Assembly (NCBI RefSeq): GCF_017876675.1
Contig: NZ_JAGIOI010000001.1
Span: 620,001-684,000, forward strand
Length of the DNA stretch: 64,000 nucleotides
Direction: 5' to 3'
From: Arthrobacter stackebrandtii
GTDB taxonomy: Bacteria > Actinomycetota > Actinomycetes > Actinomycetales > Micrococcaceae
In this document: in pieces, positions 27,501-35,454 of the stretch
Layout of the letters: each line of letters opens with the position of its first letter
Numbering within the stretch: position 1 is the first letter of the stretch
Notes under the pieces: generated by a model
Databases searched by the model: none
What the model was told of the DNA's origin: nothing
What the model saw: only the letters and a program-made list of their open reading frames with translations
Made by a program: the position numbers and the translations under genes

Positions 27501-29432
27501 ACCGTCAAGGTCGTCGCCACTCCGGCCTTCGGCCACTCCATCACCCTCGGCGAAGGCTGGGAAGCCATTGACGGCAAGGCCACCTTCACCGTCGAATTCC
27601 TGGTCAGGGACTGCATCAAACCGGTGACACCGCCGGCACCGACGTACGAGCAGCAGGACTGCACGGCGCCCGGCACCGCCAGCGAAGCAACGCTGAACGT
27701 GACAGCCGTCGAAGGCATCAGCTACTCCTACGAAGGCACCATCGCCGCCGGCAACACGGTCACGGTCACGGCAACCCCGGCCCCCGGCTACCGCCTGGTC
27801 CTTCCGGGCGGCGCCATGACCTTCATGGCCGCGGGAACCTGGACCATGAACGGGGACGGCACGGCATCCTTCACCGTCACCTTCAATGAGGCACCGGACT
27901 GCATCGTCCCCGCCACCCCGGCCACGCCAACCTTCACCCAGGCGGAATGCACCGGACCGGGCATGGCAACCACACCCACACTGACGGTCCCGGAGAACAC
28001 CGACACCATCACCTACACAATGGAAGGCACCATCGCCGAAGGCAACACCGTCCTGGTCATCGCCACCCCAGCCTTCGGCCACAGCATCACCCTCGGCGAA
28101 GGCTGGGAAGTCAATGAGGGCAGGGCGGTCTACACAGCCACGTTCGACACCACCGACTGCATAGTCCAGGCGGAGCCCGTGGCACCGGCCATCACCCGCG
28201 CGGTGTGCATGGACGCCAGCTCGCCGGTGCCGCCAACCCTGGTGCTGGCGTCGACCAAGGGAATCAGCTACACCAAGGAAGGCGAGGTCGCAGCCGTGGC
28301 AACCGTCGTCATCACCGCCACCCCGGATGCCGGCTACACGCTGGGCGCCGTGGACGGTTGGACACTCAACGAGGACGGCTCGGCAACACTGACCGTCACC
28401 TTCGACATCCCCAACTGCATCATCGGGGCAACACCGCAGGCACCAGTCGTTGAGCAGCAGGTCTGCACCGGCCCCGGCACCTCCACCGGACCTTCGCTGG
28501 CCTGGACCACGGTCACCGGAATCAGCTACTCCAACACCGGAACCGTCGCCGCCGGCAACACCGTCACCGTGACGGCCACCCCGGACGACGGCTACGAGCT
28601 GGAGGTCCTGCCTGAGCCCATGGCCCTTGCCGACACAGGCAACTGGACCCTCAATGAGGACGGCACCGCCAGCTACTCGGTGGTCTTCGCCGCCGCACCG
28701 GACTGCATTGATCCTGCAAGTCCGACGGCGCCGACCTTCACCCAGGCGGCCTGCACCGCACCGGGTGTTGTCTCCGATCCGACCCTGACTCTGCCCAAGG
28801 ACAGCGACACCATCAAGTACACCCTCGAGGGCACCGTCGCTGTCGGCAAGACCGCCACGGTTCTCGCAACCCCTGCAGCCGGCCACGCCGTCACCGAAAC
28901 CGACGGCTGGACCCTCAACGAGGACGGCACCGCCAGCTACACGGTCGCCTTCAATGCCGCACCGGATTGCACCGTCGAGGCGACCCCCGCCGCACCCGGC
29001 ATCAAGCAGGCCGTGTGCACGGATGGCAAGGTCACCCAGCCCGCCATGACACTCGCCAGCACCAAGGGCATCACGTACGCCACGTCCGGCAACGTGGCCA
29101 ACGGCGAGACCGTCAACGTCACTGCAACCGCAGCCAGCGGCTACAGCCTGGGCAAGGCCGAGGGCTGGACTGCCAACAAGAACGGCACCGCCGCCACCTA
29201 TGTGGTCGCCTTTGACACGGTGAACTGCCCGGCAGTGGTCGTTCCCCCGGCACCGCCCGCCGCCAACCCGGCGCCCCTGGCGGCAGTCATCAAGCCGGCA
29301 CCCGTGGTGTCCTCCCCTGCACCCCTGGCCCGTACCGGCCTGGACGCTGGATGGAACATCACCTTGTCCGTCCTGTTCCTGATCCTGGGAGCAGGAGCCG
29401 TATGGCGCAGCCGCCGCCCCAGCAACGGCTAG
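24594..29432 (+). CDS. Giant sortase-anchored surface protein with 14 Cys-paired repeats
   Basis: The 1612-residue product has a signal peptide with likely cleavage after NPASA (residue 49) and an Ala/Pro-rich spacer to about 225. A globular part follows, beginning KVVFCHATNSFSNPYKDRI and ending IWNNNCQTD. Fourteen tandem repeats of about 84-96 residues run to about residue 1545. Each repeat has one Cys in a C-T-G/A-P-G-type motif and one in a terminal DC or NC, around TVTVTATP..GY and GW..N.DGTA. After a Pro-rich linker comes LARTG at 1578-1582, a hydrophobic segment and WRSRRPSNG. LAxTG is the sorting signal of class E sortases in high-GC Gram-positives. A role in adhesion is inferred; no sortase gene is in the window. 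Confidence 0.9.
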   Translation: MLRNSGRSLHRQGGAAPAWTWFNQFLAFTAALALTFASLAGLAVNPASADDATGTTASSEAPAEAPVAAKAAAEAAPAAQTAGAEAAPEPAAAEPIPAPAAAPEPVAAEPAPAQAPAPAAAEPEPAPQPVAPAPAAPAPANAPAAPAADAPAPEQVPAPAPKPAPVAVPAPAPAPKLDAAPAPAPDPEPAAAPAPAKAAAKAPSQAKAELQAPAAAPLDAAPSADEQKVVFCHATNSFSNPYKDRIETSLDSFKTGHASHTGPQFPETNADGKWGDIFPPIPGYSATGQNWDFIGQSIWNNNCQTDVPVTPVAPVVVQTECTGPGTQQAPTLQLATTPGITYTINGTVAAGQTVTVIASPNPPEVFKLTAAANWILNTNGTASFSVTFGNPDCIEEALPAAPVLHQGGCAAPGVPVAPTLTMAATEGIVYTVSPAGPYTQGQTVTVTATPAANYTLGSVDGWAPGANGTATKEITFAVNDCIVAVAPLLPTVVQQECTGPGTYTAPSLTWNAVEGITYSNTPTTVTPGVDVVVTATAATGYTLGASDGWTISGDGKTATHTAEFVVKDCTVGVAPEAPVVTKQECTGPGTSTGPSLAWATTDGISYSTIGTVAPGGTVIVKATANPGYKLTAADGWALDGLGSATFTVEFAAADDCLETAIPQAPAVTQEVCTGPGTFSEPTLHLAETDGITYSVSALSPMAGSTVTVTATASEGYELGASAGWDVSEDGKTATLEVEFDAAPDCIDPVTPATPTFTQAECTGPGTASTPTLTVPEDTDTISYTVEGIVAEGETVYITARAAFGHSITAGNGWNLNSDGTATFTAPFIDKDCTVTATPLNPTVENQKCTAPGVSTGPTLTWTAVDGISYSYAGTVAAGNTVTVTASANDGYKLAVPAGSDWSLNPDGTATLTVTFKAAEDCIVPVTPSMPTATQAECTGPGTASTPTLTVPENTDTITYTTEGTIAEGNTVKVVATPAFGHSITLGEGWEAIDGKATFTVEFLVRDCIKPVTPPAPTYEQQDCTAPGTASEATLNVTAVEGISYSYEGTIAAGNTVTVTATPAPGYRLVLPGGAMTFMAAGTWTMNGDGTASFTVTFNEAPDCIVPATPATPTFTQAECTGPGMATTPTLTVPENTDTITYTMEGTIAEGNTVLVIATPAFGHSITLGEGWEVNEGRAVYTATFDTTDCIVQAEPVAPAITRAVCMDASSPVPPTLVLASTKGISYTKEGEVAAVATVVITATPDAGYTLGAVDGWTLNEDGSATLTVTFDIPNCIIGATPQAPVVEQQVCTGPGTSTGPSLAWTTVTGISYSNTGTVAAGNTVTVTATPDDGYELEVLPEPMALADTGNWTLNEDGTASYSVVFAAAPDCIDPASPTAPTFTQAACTAPGVVSDPTLTLPKDSDTIKYTLEGTVAVGKTATVLATPAAGHAVTETDGWTLNEDGTASYTVAFNAAPDCTVEATPAAPGIKQAVCTDGKVTQPAMTLASTKGITYATSGNVANGETVNVTATAASGYSLGKAEGWTANKNGTAATYVVAFDTVNCPAVVVPPAPPAANPAPLAAVIKPAPVVSSPAPLARTGLDAGWNITLSVLFLILGAGAVWRSRRPSNG
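25514..29229 (+). repeat. Fourteen tandem protein-coding repeats of about 250-290 bases
   Basis: Each unit encodes an immunoglobulin-like or bacterial-repeat-like module beginning near P-x-x-P and ending at a Cys. Two subtypes exist: one with GISYS and one with PENTDTITYT/AFGHSIT. They alternate as B-A-B-A-B over repeats 6-10 and again A-B at 12-13, which suggests duplication of two-repeat blocks. Confidence 0.85.
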
Positions 29433-29454
29433 GCAGCACCGCGCGGCAACGCTG

Positions 29455-29501
29455 AAATGCCCCGTTCCTGCAGATTCGAACTGCAGGAACGGGGCATTTT
29501 T
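29455..29501. terminator. Perfect bidirectional terminator between convergent surface genes
   Basis: AAATGCCCCGTTCCTGCAG at 29455-29473 is perfectly complementary to 29481-29499 with a seven-base loop. TTTTT follows on the plus strand and AAA/TTT flanks give a short T-run on the minus strand. It is placed to stop both convergent transcripts. Confidence 0.93.
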
Positions 29502-29559
29502 GCTGCCATCCCATCATGTCGCCGCTCAGCGCCGGGCCGGGCGCCAGGCAGCTGTGGCA

Positions 29560-31038
29560 TCAATGCCGGTGGCGGCGCCGGGCCGCTCCGACCATGGCAG
29601 CACCGCTCCCCAACAGGATCAATACGGCCAGCAGAACTGGTCCCGCCTTGTCCGCTCCGGTGGCGGCCAGTGCCCGGGCGGTGTTGCTTGGTTGCTGCGT
29701 GGCGGAGTCGGGGGTCACCGCAGCGGCCGTGGATGTCGAGACACCAGAAGCTTCCATGGTCCCGGGACCAGTTGGTTCCACAGGGGTGGTCGAAGACGTT
29801 GCCGGTTCCGTGGTGGGTGACTGTGTCGGTGCATCCGTTGGATCCACGGTCGAGGTCCCCGTTTCCGTCGGTGTGCCGGTTGGCGTACCGGTGGACGTCG
29901 GAGTGCCCGTGGGTGTACCGGTCGGCGTCGGCGACTTGGTCGGCGTCGGCGACTTGGTCGGCGTCGGCGACTTGGTCGGCGTCGGCGACTTGGTCGGCGT
30001 CGGCGACTTGGTCGGCGTCGGCGACTTGGTCGGCGTCGGGGACTTGGTGGGGACAATAATCGCCGTCAGGCGGAAGTCCACGCCGCCGACATCCCCTTGC
30101 CCAAGCTCGACCGCCTGGCTGGGTCCGCCCTCGAACTCAAATCCCTCGGCGGGCGTGGCGTTGACGGTGTAGTCGTCCAGCGCAAGGAAGTTCTCGAAAG
30201 CATAGGCGCCGGAGGAATCGGTGACTGTGGAGGCCACGGGGTTTCCCTGCCCATCGTTGAGCGTGACTGCCAGGCCGGCAACCTGGACGCCGGAAACCGT
30301 GCCGGAGATGCTGTGCGCCACCGTGGCGAACCATGTCTGGTAGACGGGCAGGCCCGACAGCCTGGTGTAGGTGACGGTCAGGCTGGTCAGCGGCACGCTC
30401 GGCATGAACCACCCGGAAGCGCCGGCGGTGTCCCGGTTGCTGCCAAATCCGCTGCCCAGCAGCGTCCCCGTGGCCGGGTCCCACATTGGCAGGTCAAAGC
30501 CTTCGGGATCACCGGTGCACGGCCTGGGCGCCGGTGCGTCGCAATAGTTGAACACGCCCTGGAAGCCAAGATCCGCCACTGCCACGGGCTGGCCGTTGGC
30601 GCCCAAGGCAGAGACCACGGCCTTGTCGGCATCGATGTCGCCCAGGATGAAGCCCCACGCGCCCGACGGCGTTGGCTTGCTGAAGGTGTAGGTGGTGATT
30701 CCGGGATCCGTGGGCGTGTCCTTGAGGGGCCGCTGGTTGATGTACCCCTGATTCTGGCTTGAGCCGAAGACCAGGCCCGGTGCACTTCCGGCAGGAAGGA
30801 AAGTTGACCTACCGGTCTGGGAGGTCAACTGGCGGCTGGATGCCGTGAAGCTGGTTTCCGGGAATCCGCCGCCGAGGTCAAGGCTGCCCGAATAGGACGG
30901 AGCGGATCCGGTCAGCAGCCACGATGCGTAGCCGCCCCCGCTTCCGTCCACGACATCTGCGGGCGCCGCGGCGGCACCGCCCAGGACGAGGGCCGCCGCC
31001 AGCGCCGTTGTTGCCAGGGCAGACAATTGCTTCCCCAT
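29560..31038 (-). CDS. Sortase-anchored surface protein with SPTPTK stalk
   Basis: The ATG at 31038 follows GGGGGA and starts a 492-residue protein. A signal peptide ends near APADV. A globular domain of about 240 residues has two close cysteines (NYCDAPAPRPC), and a transthyretin-like or carboxypeptidase-regulatory domain (ISGTVSGVQVAGLAVTLNDGQG...SGAYAFENF) follows. A stalk of seven SPTPTK-type repeats and Thr/Pro-rich sequence leads to LAATG at 457-461, a hydrophobic segment and RRRHRH. The class E sortase signal and stalk are typical of wall-anchored proteins. It converges with the giant repeat protein and probably shares its anchoring enzyme. Confidence 0.9.
   Translation of the reverse strand: MGKQLSALATTALAAALVLGGAAAAPADVVDGSGGGYASWLLTGSAPSYSGSLDLGGGFPETSFTASSRQLTSQTGRSTFLPAGSAPGLVFGSSQNQGYINQRPLKDTPTDPGITTYTFSKPTPSGAWGFILGDIDADKAVVSALGANGQPVAVADLGFQGVFNYCDAPAPRPCTGDPEGFDLPMWDPATGTLLGSGFGSNRDTAGASGWFMPSVPLTSLTVTYTRLSGLPVYQTWFATVAHSISGTVSGVQVAGLAVTLNDGQGNPVASTVTDSSGAYAFENFLALDDYTVNATPAEGFEFEGGPSQAVELGQGDVGGVDFRLTAIIVPTKSPTPTKSPTPTKSPTPTKSPTPTKSPTPTKSPTPTKSPTPTGTPTGTPTSTGTPTGTPTETGTSTVDPTDAPTQSPTTEPATSSTTPVEPTGPGTMEASGVSTSTAAAVTPDSATQQPSNTARALAATGADKAGPVLLAVLILLGSGAAMVGAARRRHRH
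29923..30048 (-). repeat. Seven tandem 18-base repeats encoding SPTPTK
   Basis: The unit CGGCGTCGGCGACTTGGT occurs seven times in a row with one base change in the last copy. Near-identity at the DNA level implies recent slippage or selection on length; the encoded stalk would be about 42 residues. Confidence 0.93.
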
Positions 31039-31398
31039 GTAATTCCCCCAATTATGTGGCTTGAAAAGGCCAGAGCCTGCCGCGGCGTCCAGCGCAGCCG
31101 AGCAAAAAACTATCAAATCAAGCCGTCTGCTTTCCAGAGCCAGATGACTATTTTTGCCACTCCAGGATGCGCCCTGAAAGCCGCTGTGCCGTCTGCCCGG
31201 GCTGCTCCGCTGCCCTGTCCGACCGCAAGAATGCCCCGTCCCTGCAGCATAGGCGCTGCAGGAATGGAGTATTTCCGGACCAGCCGGACCGCGAATATTT
31301 ACAGGCGCATGCCGCCGTTCTCAGTGTGGTGCCGGCGCCGGGACAACTCCGCGTCCAAGTCCATGCACGACGTCGGACACCCGGCTTGGGTGCCTCCG
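31039..31398. other. Non-coding region between VKOR and surface protein genes
   Basis: This 360-base stretch holds the upstream region of the surface protein gene, an imperfect hairpin at 31230-31274 and a copy of the dispersed GCACGACG(T/C)CGGAC motif at 31367-31380. No protein-coding signal is convincing. Confidence 0.4.
31230..31274 (-). terminator. Imperfect hairpin after VKOR, related to the 29455 terminator
   Basis: AATGCCCCGTCCCTGCAG and CTGCAGGAATGGAGTATTT pair with a few mismatches. The sequence is clearly related to the perfect terminator at 29455-29501. It lies downstream of the DsbA-VKOR pair on the minus strand. Confidence 0.55.
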
Positions 31399-32040
31399 TC
31401 ATCCTCCCGTGATGGCTGGGAAGAAGCGGACCAGCACGGACAGGGCGATCGCCACGTAGATTGCTGCCACGATGGTCCCGGCCCAGTTGGCGGCGAAGGC
31501 CGTCACCGCTTGTGGGGCGGCGATGACTCCGTGGACGAGGTTGCGCACGGTGAGCAGGACCAGCAGCGGGACCATTGCCGCCCAAACCACCATGCAGTAA
31601 AGGCACAGGACATAGATCTCAAAGAGCGCCTGGCTCCACAGCCAGGCGACCAAGACAGCCCCGAGCACCACACCCGCCTGCAGGCCGAGCCAGTACCATC
31701 GCACGAGTTCGGCGCCGGCGAGAACTGCCATGGCCGTGGCCAGCACAATGGCAAAGGCCACGATCCCGATTATTGGGTTGGGGAAGCCAAACAACTCCGA
31801 CTGCCAGGTGCCCATGACGCGGCCGCAGGACACCCAGGGGTTGACGTCGCAGCTGGTGATGTGGCCTGGATTGCGGTACATGGCTAGCCGTTCCAGGACC
31901 AGGACGGCCGAGGCCGCCCAGCCCACGGCACCTGTGAGCAGCAGGACGACGCCGAAGGCCCGTCTTCGCGCGAAGCCGGGAACCTGGCTTTCCGGTTTAC
32001 GGGGCGGCTCTGCGTCGGGTCCAGCCGTTGGCTGGCGCAT
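31399..32040 (-). CDS. Vitamin K epoxide reductase (VKOR) family membrane oxidase
   Basis: VKOR homologues re-oxidise DsbA-type proteins through membrane quinone. The protein has five hydrophobic segments, the periplasmic-side pair CDVNPWVSC (Cys64 and Cys72 from this start) and the active site CLYC at about 146-149. The ATG at 32040 has AGGA in front. An upstream TTG at 32064 is also in frame and would add eight residues. It follows the DsbA-like gene by about 27 bases and is likely co-transcribed, forming the usual actinobacterial VKOR-DsbA pair. Confidence 0.92.
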   Translation of the reverse strand: MRQPTAGPDAEPPRKPESQVPGFARRRAFGVVLLLTGAVGWAASAVLVLERLAMYRNPGHITSCDVNPWVSCGRVMGTWQSELFGFPNPIIGIVAFAIVLATAMAVLAGAELVRWYWLGLQAGVVLGAVLVAWLWSQALFEIYVLCLYCMVVWAAMVPLLVLLTVRNLVHGVIAAPQAVTAFAANWAGTIVAAIYVAIALSVLVRFFPAITGG

Positions 32041-32067
32041 GGCATCCTGCAGGTCCACTGCCAATGC

Positions 32068-32763
32068 TTACTTCGCCGCGGTTGCTGCGACGGCGGCTTC
32101 AAACTCTTCCAGGGTCTGGAAGTTGACGACCTGCCCGTCCAGGAAGAACGTGGGGGTCCTGGTGACTCCAAGGGCTGCGCCGTCCGCCTTGTCGAGCTCC
32201 ACGCGGGCCTTGGTGGCGGGATCTGCCACGGCCTCGTCGAAGGCGGTCATGTCCAGGCCGAGGTCTTCCGCATAACCGCGGAACACCGCGCTCTTGTCGT
32301 CCGCGGACTCGCCCCACTGGGCTTGGGTTTCAAACATCTTCTTGTACATGGCCTCGTGGGCGTCCTGCTGGGCCGCCGCTTCCACTGCCAAAGCCGAGGT
32401 CATGGAGTTGCGGTGGCCGGGCAGCGGGAAGTAGCGCTGGACGAACGTGACATTCTCCCCATACTTGGTGCGCAGCTCCTCCACGAATGGGTAGGCAGCA
32501 CCGCATGACTCGCATTCAAAATCCAGGAATTCCACCAGGACGGCCTTCTCGTCCTTGGCCTGGGACAGCACCCTGCTGTTCTCGCGCACCAGGTTCGAGG
32601 CCTGCACGGCCGTTCCTTCCGGTGCAGCCTTGGCGCCGTCACTGCCCTTGGACCCGGACACCCCCACGATCACGGCAACCACGGCGGCGATGATGACGGC
32701 GGCCAGCGCCGCCCAAACAATGATCTTGGACGTCTTCAGCCCTGAGTCCAGGCCTCCGGACAT
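32068..32763 (-). CDS. DsbA-like thiol oxidase, partner of VKOR
   Basis: The 231-residue protein has one hydrophobic anchor at about residues 15-36 and then a thioredoxin-fold domain. The active site is CESC at 84-87, with cis-proline in RTPTFFLDG near 204. It inserts disulfides into exported proteins and is recharged by VKOR, whose gene follows directly. The start at 32763 was chosen because the anchor follows it; the frame runs on to 32898 through the transposase promoter region. No clear ribosome binding site was seen. It differs from the CPYC protein at 9046 in motif and partner. Confidence 0.9.
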   Translation of the reverse strand: MSGGLDSGLKTSKIIVWAALAAVIIAAVVAVIVGVSGSKGSDGAKAAPEGTAVQASNLVRENSRVLSQAKDEKAVLVEFLDFECESCGAAYPFVEELRTKYGENVTFVQRYFPLPGHRNSMTSALAVEAAAQQDAHEAMYKKMFETQAQWGESADDKSAVFRGYAEDLGLDMTAFDEAVADPATKARVELDKADGAALGVTRTPTFFLDGQVVNFQTLEEFEAAVAATAAK

Positions 32764-32830
32764 GGTCAGTGCGCGGTTTTTGTAGTTTGTTGAATTGCCG
32801 CGGTTCTTACTGCGGCTGAGGCTGTTAATT

Positions 32831-32861
32831 TCACGCCTGTTGTGAGATAATAAAGGCGTGA
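32831..32861. repeat. Inverted repeat upstream of the transposase gene
   Basis: TCACGCCT at 32831-32838 is perfectly complementary to AGGCGTGA at 32854-32861. It sits 28 bases before the transposase start, so it may be an operator or part of a terminal end. Confidence 0.45.
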
Positions 32862-32888
32862 TGATTTCTTGTGTGGGTGGGTGAAACA

Positions 32889-35135
32889 ATGGTTTCAATG
32901 ACTACCCAAACCGCCCTTCCCGTACTTCCGGACCTTGGCGCTGTGCTCATGGGCGAGCGTGCGGCCCTGCTGGAAAACGCCTCTGGTGGCAAGGTCTTCA
33001 TTAACGGGCAGCTGGCCTATGTGTGGGGTGCGGGCCAGGACGGTCTGCGCCGGTTGGCGGCCTCTCAACTGGTCGATACCGGTGCCGCCCAGGTCAACGA
33101 GGTCGCCGCAGCTTTCGGCGTCAACACGGAGTCGTTGCGGCGCTGGCGCAAGTCCCTTGAAGGCACTGGCCTGATGGGCCTGGCACCGGTAAAGAAGGGA
33201 CCCAAACGCCCTTCCCTGCTCACGGAAGCCAAAGCAGCAGAAATTCGTGCTATTCGTGCCGGCGGTTTGAGCCTGCGGGCCACCGCTGAAGCGACGGGGG
33301 TTTCCACCGACACGGTCCGGCGCGCCATGGCCATGACCACCACGGCAGAAACACCGACCACTGATGCTGCCCACGATTCTCTGGTACCCCTTGAAGCAGC
33401 GGGGCAGCGTGCACTGCCGCTCTTACCAGCCCCGGTGGCCCGCGATGCCGAGCGGGCCGCTGCCGGCCTGCTCGAGGCTGCAGCGCCTTTGTTTGCCCCG
33501 GCCGCCAACGTTCGCCACGCCGGCTTGTTCCTGGCCTTCCCCGCACTGGAATCCACCGGTCTGATCAGCTGTGCGAAAGAGGTGTACGGGGCGTTGCCGA
33601 ATGGTTTCTACGGCCTCGAGACCGTCCTGATTGATAGCGTGCTGCGAGCACTGGCCGGGGAATCTAGGGCTGAGGGCGCGACGCGCTTTGACCCGGGTGA
33701 GCTCGGGCGGGTGTTGGGGTTGGATCGGGCCCCGGAAGTAAAAACCATCCGCCGCCGGATCAGCCAACTCGCCGAAACCGGCAAGGCCGGGGAACTGATT
33801 GCCGCCCTGGCCAAACACCATCTGACAGGCACCGGGCCTGGCGGGGAGGACCTGGCTGCGGTGCTTTATGTTGACGGGCACGTGCGCGCCTATCAAGGCA
33901 CGAAAAAGATTGGGAAGATCTACTCCACGAGGCTCAAGTTCCCAGTCCCGGCGACCGAAGAAACCTGGGTCACCGACGCCCATGGTTCACCGGTCTTCGT
34001 TGTCATGGCCGCACCCGGCGCGTCCCTGGCCGCCGAACTGCGCGACCTCCTGCCCGAGCTGCGCACAGCCGTTGGGGATGACCGGCGCGTGTTGGTCGGC
34101 TTCGACCGCGGCGGCTGGTCACCGGCATTGTTCAAGCACATGGACTCAGCCGGTTTTGATGTGTTGACCTGGCGCAAAGGCGTTACGGAGGACATCAGCG
34201 AAGATCTCTTCACAGAGGTCACGCACACCGACGACCACGGGCAGAGACGCAAATGGTCGGTGGCGGACACGCTCGTTGATCTGCCCCTGGCAACGACCAA
34301 GACCAGCGGTGAAGTCTTCACGATCCGGCAGATCAGCAGGGTCGTGGGCACCACCGGTGACGGGAGCAGGCAAATCCATATCCTCACCACCGACCGGACC
34401 ATGAGTGCCGGGGAGGTTGTGTATCGCATGGGCAATAGGTGGAGGCAGGAAAATCAGTTCCGCTACGCCCGGATGCACTTCGATCTTGACTCCCACGATT
34501 CCTACACCAGCACCGGTGACGATGAGGAGCGGATGGTGCCGAACCCTGCCAAGGCCAAGGCGTACCAAAAAGTCGTTGCCGCCCGGAATGCTCATGCCGA
34601 GGCCGCTGCGATCGCCGAGACGAACCTGATGGCGCTGAAAACCCCGGCAGAAGGCTCCACGGAACTGGCTGTCACGGTCACCAGCGCCATGCACAACCAG
34701 GCCATGGCACCGCTCTGGGACGCCGAAAACGCATTGATCGCGGCCGAGAAGGCTCACAAAGCCATTCCGGCAAAACTCCGTCTCGGGGAACTGAACCCGG
34801 GCCAGCAAGTCCTGGATACCGAGGTCAAGCTCATCCATACCGGCATCCGCATGGCCGCCTACAACACCGCGATGACCATCGCCCGCGAGATCCGCACCAA
34901 CACCGGCTACCGGCGCGCCAGCCAGGAAGCCCACGCCCTCATGCGTCAGATATTCAACCAGCCCGGCGACATCGACACCACCAAGCCCGGCCTCCTCACC
35001 ATCACCCTGGACCCGCTACCCACCAAGGCCAAAACCGCGGCCGCCGCCCAACTATGCGAGCACCTAAACAGCGCCGAAACTCGCTACCCCAGCACCGAGC
35101 TCATCCTGCGCTACAAAATCAAGAACACCACCTAG
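32889..35135 (+). CDS. Large DDE-type transposase with N-terminal HTH domains
   Basis: The 748-residue protein has two predicted HTH regions near the N-terminus (AAQVNEVAAAFGVNTESLRRWRKSL and SLRATAEATGVSTDTVRRAM). A DDE-like core follows: VLYVDGHVRAYQG, RVLVGFDRGGWSPALF and NRWRQENQFRYARMHFDLD would supply Asp, Asp and Glu. The C-terminal quarter is helical. It appears intact. The IS family was not recognised and no terminal inverted repeats or target duplication were found, so the ends of the element are not set. A GTG at 32871 is an alternative start. Confidence 0.78.
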   Translation: MVSMTTQTALPVLPDLGAVLMGERAALLENASGGKVFINGQLAYVWGAGQDGLRRLAASQLVDTGAAQVNEVAAAFGVNTESLRRWRKSLEGTGLMGLAPVKKGPKRPSLLTEAKAAEIRAIRAGGLSLRATAEATGVSTDTVRRAMAMTTTAETPTTDAAHDSLVPLEAAGQRALPLLPAPVARDAERAAAGLLEAAAPLFAPAANVRHAGLFLAFPALESTGLISCAKEVYGALPNGFYGLETVLIDSVLRALAGESRAEGATRFDPGELGRVLGLDRAPEVKTIRRRISQLAETGKAGELIAALAKHHLTGTGPGGEDLAAVLYVDGHVRAYQGTKKIGKIYSTRLKFPVPATEETWVTDAHGSPVFVVMAAPGASLAAELRDLLPELRTAVGDDRRVLVGFDRGGWSPALFKHMDSAGFDVLTWRKGVTEDISEDLFTEVTHTDDHGQRRKWSVADTLVDLPLATTKTSGEVFTIRQISRVVGTTGDGSRQIHILTTDRTMSAGEVVYRMGNRWRQENQFRYARMHFDLDSHDSYTSTGDDEERMVPNPAKAKAYQKVVAARNAHAEAAAIAETNLMALKTPAEGSTELAVTVTSAMHNQAMAPLWDAENALIAAEKAHKAIPAKLRLGELNPGQQVLDTEVKLIHTGIRMAAYNTAMTIAREIRTNTGYRRASQEAHALMRQIFNQPGDIDTTKPGLLTITLDPLPTKAKTAAAAQLCEHLNSAETRYPSTELILRYKIKNTT

Positions 35136-35454
35136 CACCCCACAGCAATTACCTCACCATGACCGGAGCCCTGGAGTCGGCTTTGGCGTTCGTTTTCACG
35201 TGGCGTTCCATTCTGTGGCTGGCTCGTGGAAAATTTCCATTCACCGGTTCGTTGGCGGCCCTGTCGCGGGTCACCGGATACTACCAAATCAACTTCGCAA
35301 TTTGCCGGTCCTGAACACCTGGCCGTCGCCAGGCAGCCGCCGGAACGCCGCGTCCACGGTGCCCCGCATCCGGCCGGAAGGCAAAAACGCCCCATCCCCG
35401 CAACGTGGACGTTGCAGGAACAAGGCATTTTTGGACGTGCCGGCACGTGATGAA
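35136..35454. other. Non-coding region after the transposase
   Basis: These 319 bases separate the transposase stop from the convergent CoA-transferase stop. The only clear structure is the hairpin at 35383-35432. The right end of the mobile element is expected here but no matching terminal repeat was identified. Confidence 0.4.
35383..35432 (-). terminator. Imperfect terminator downstream of the CoA-transferase gene
   Basis: AAAAACGCCCCATCCCCGCA and GTTGCAGGAACAAGGCATTT pair with several mismatches, flanked by A- and T-runs. It resembles the 29455 and 31230 hairpins and ends 22 bases after the gene's stop on the minus strand. Confidence 0.6.

Noticed and set aside
29923-30048. Tandem repeats that might look like a CRISPR array
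   Set aside because: The units are 18 bases, directly adjacent without spacers, and in frame inside a surface-protein gene.
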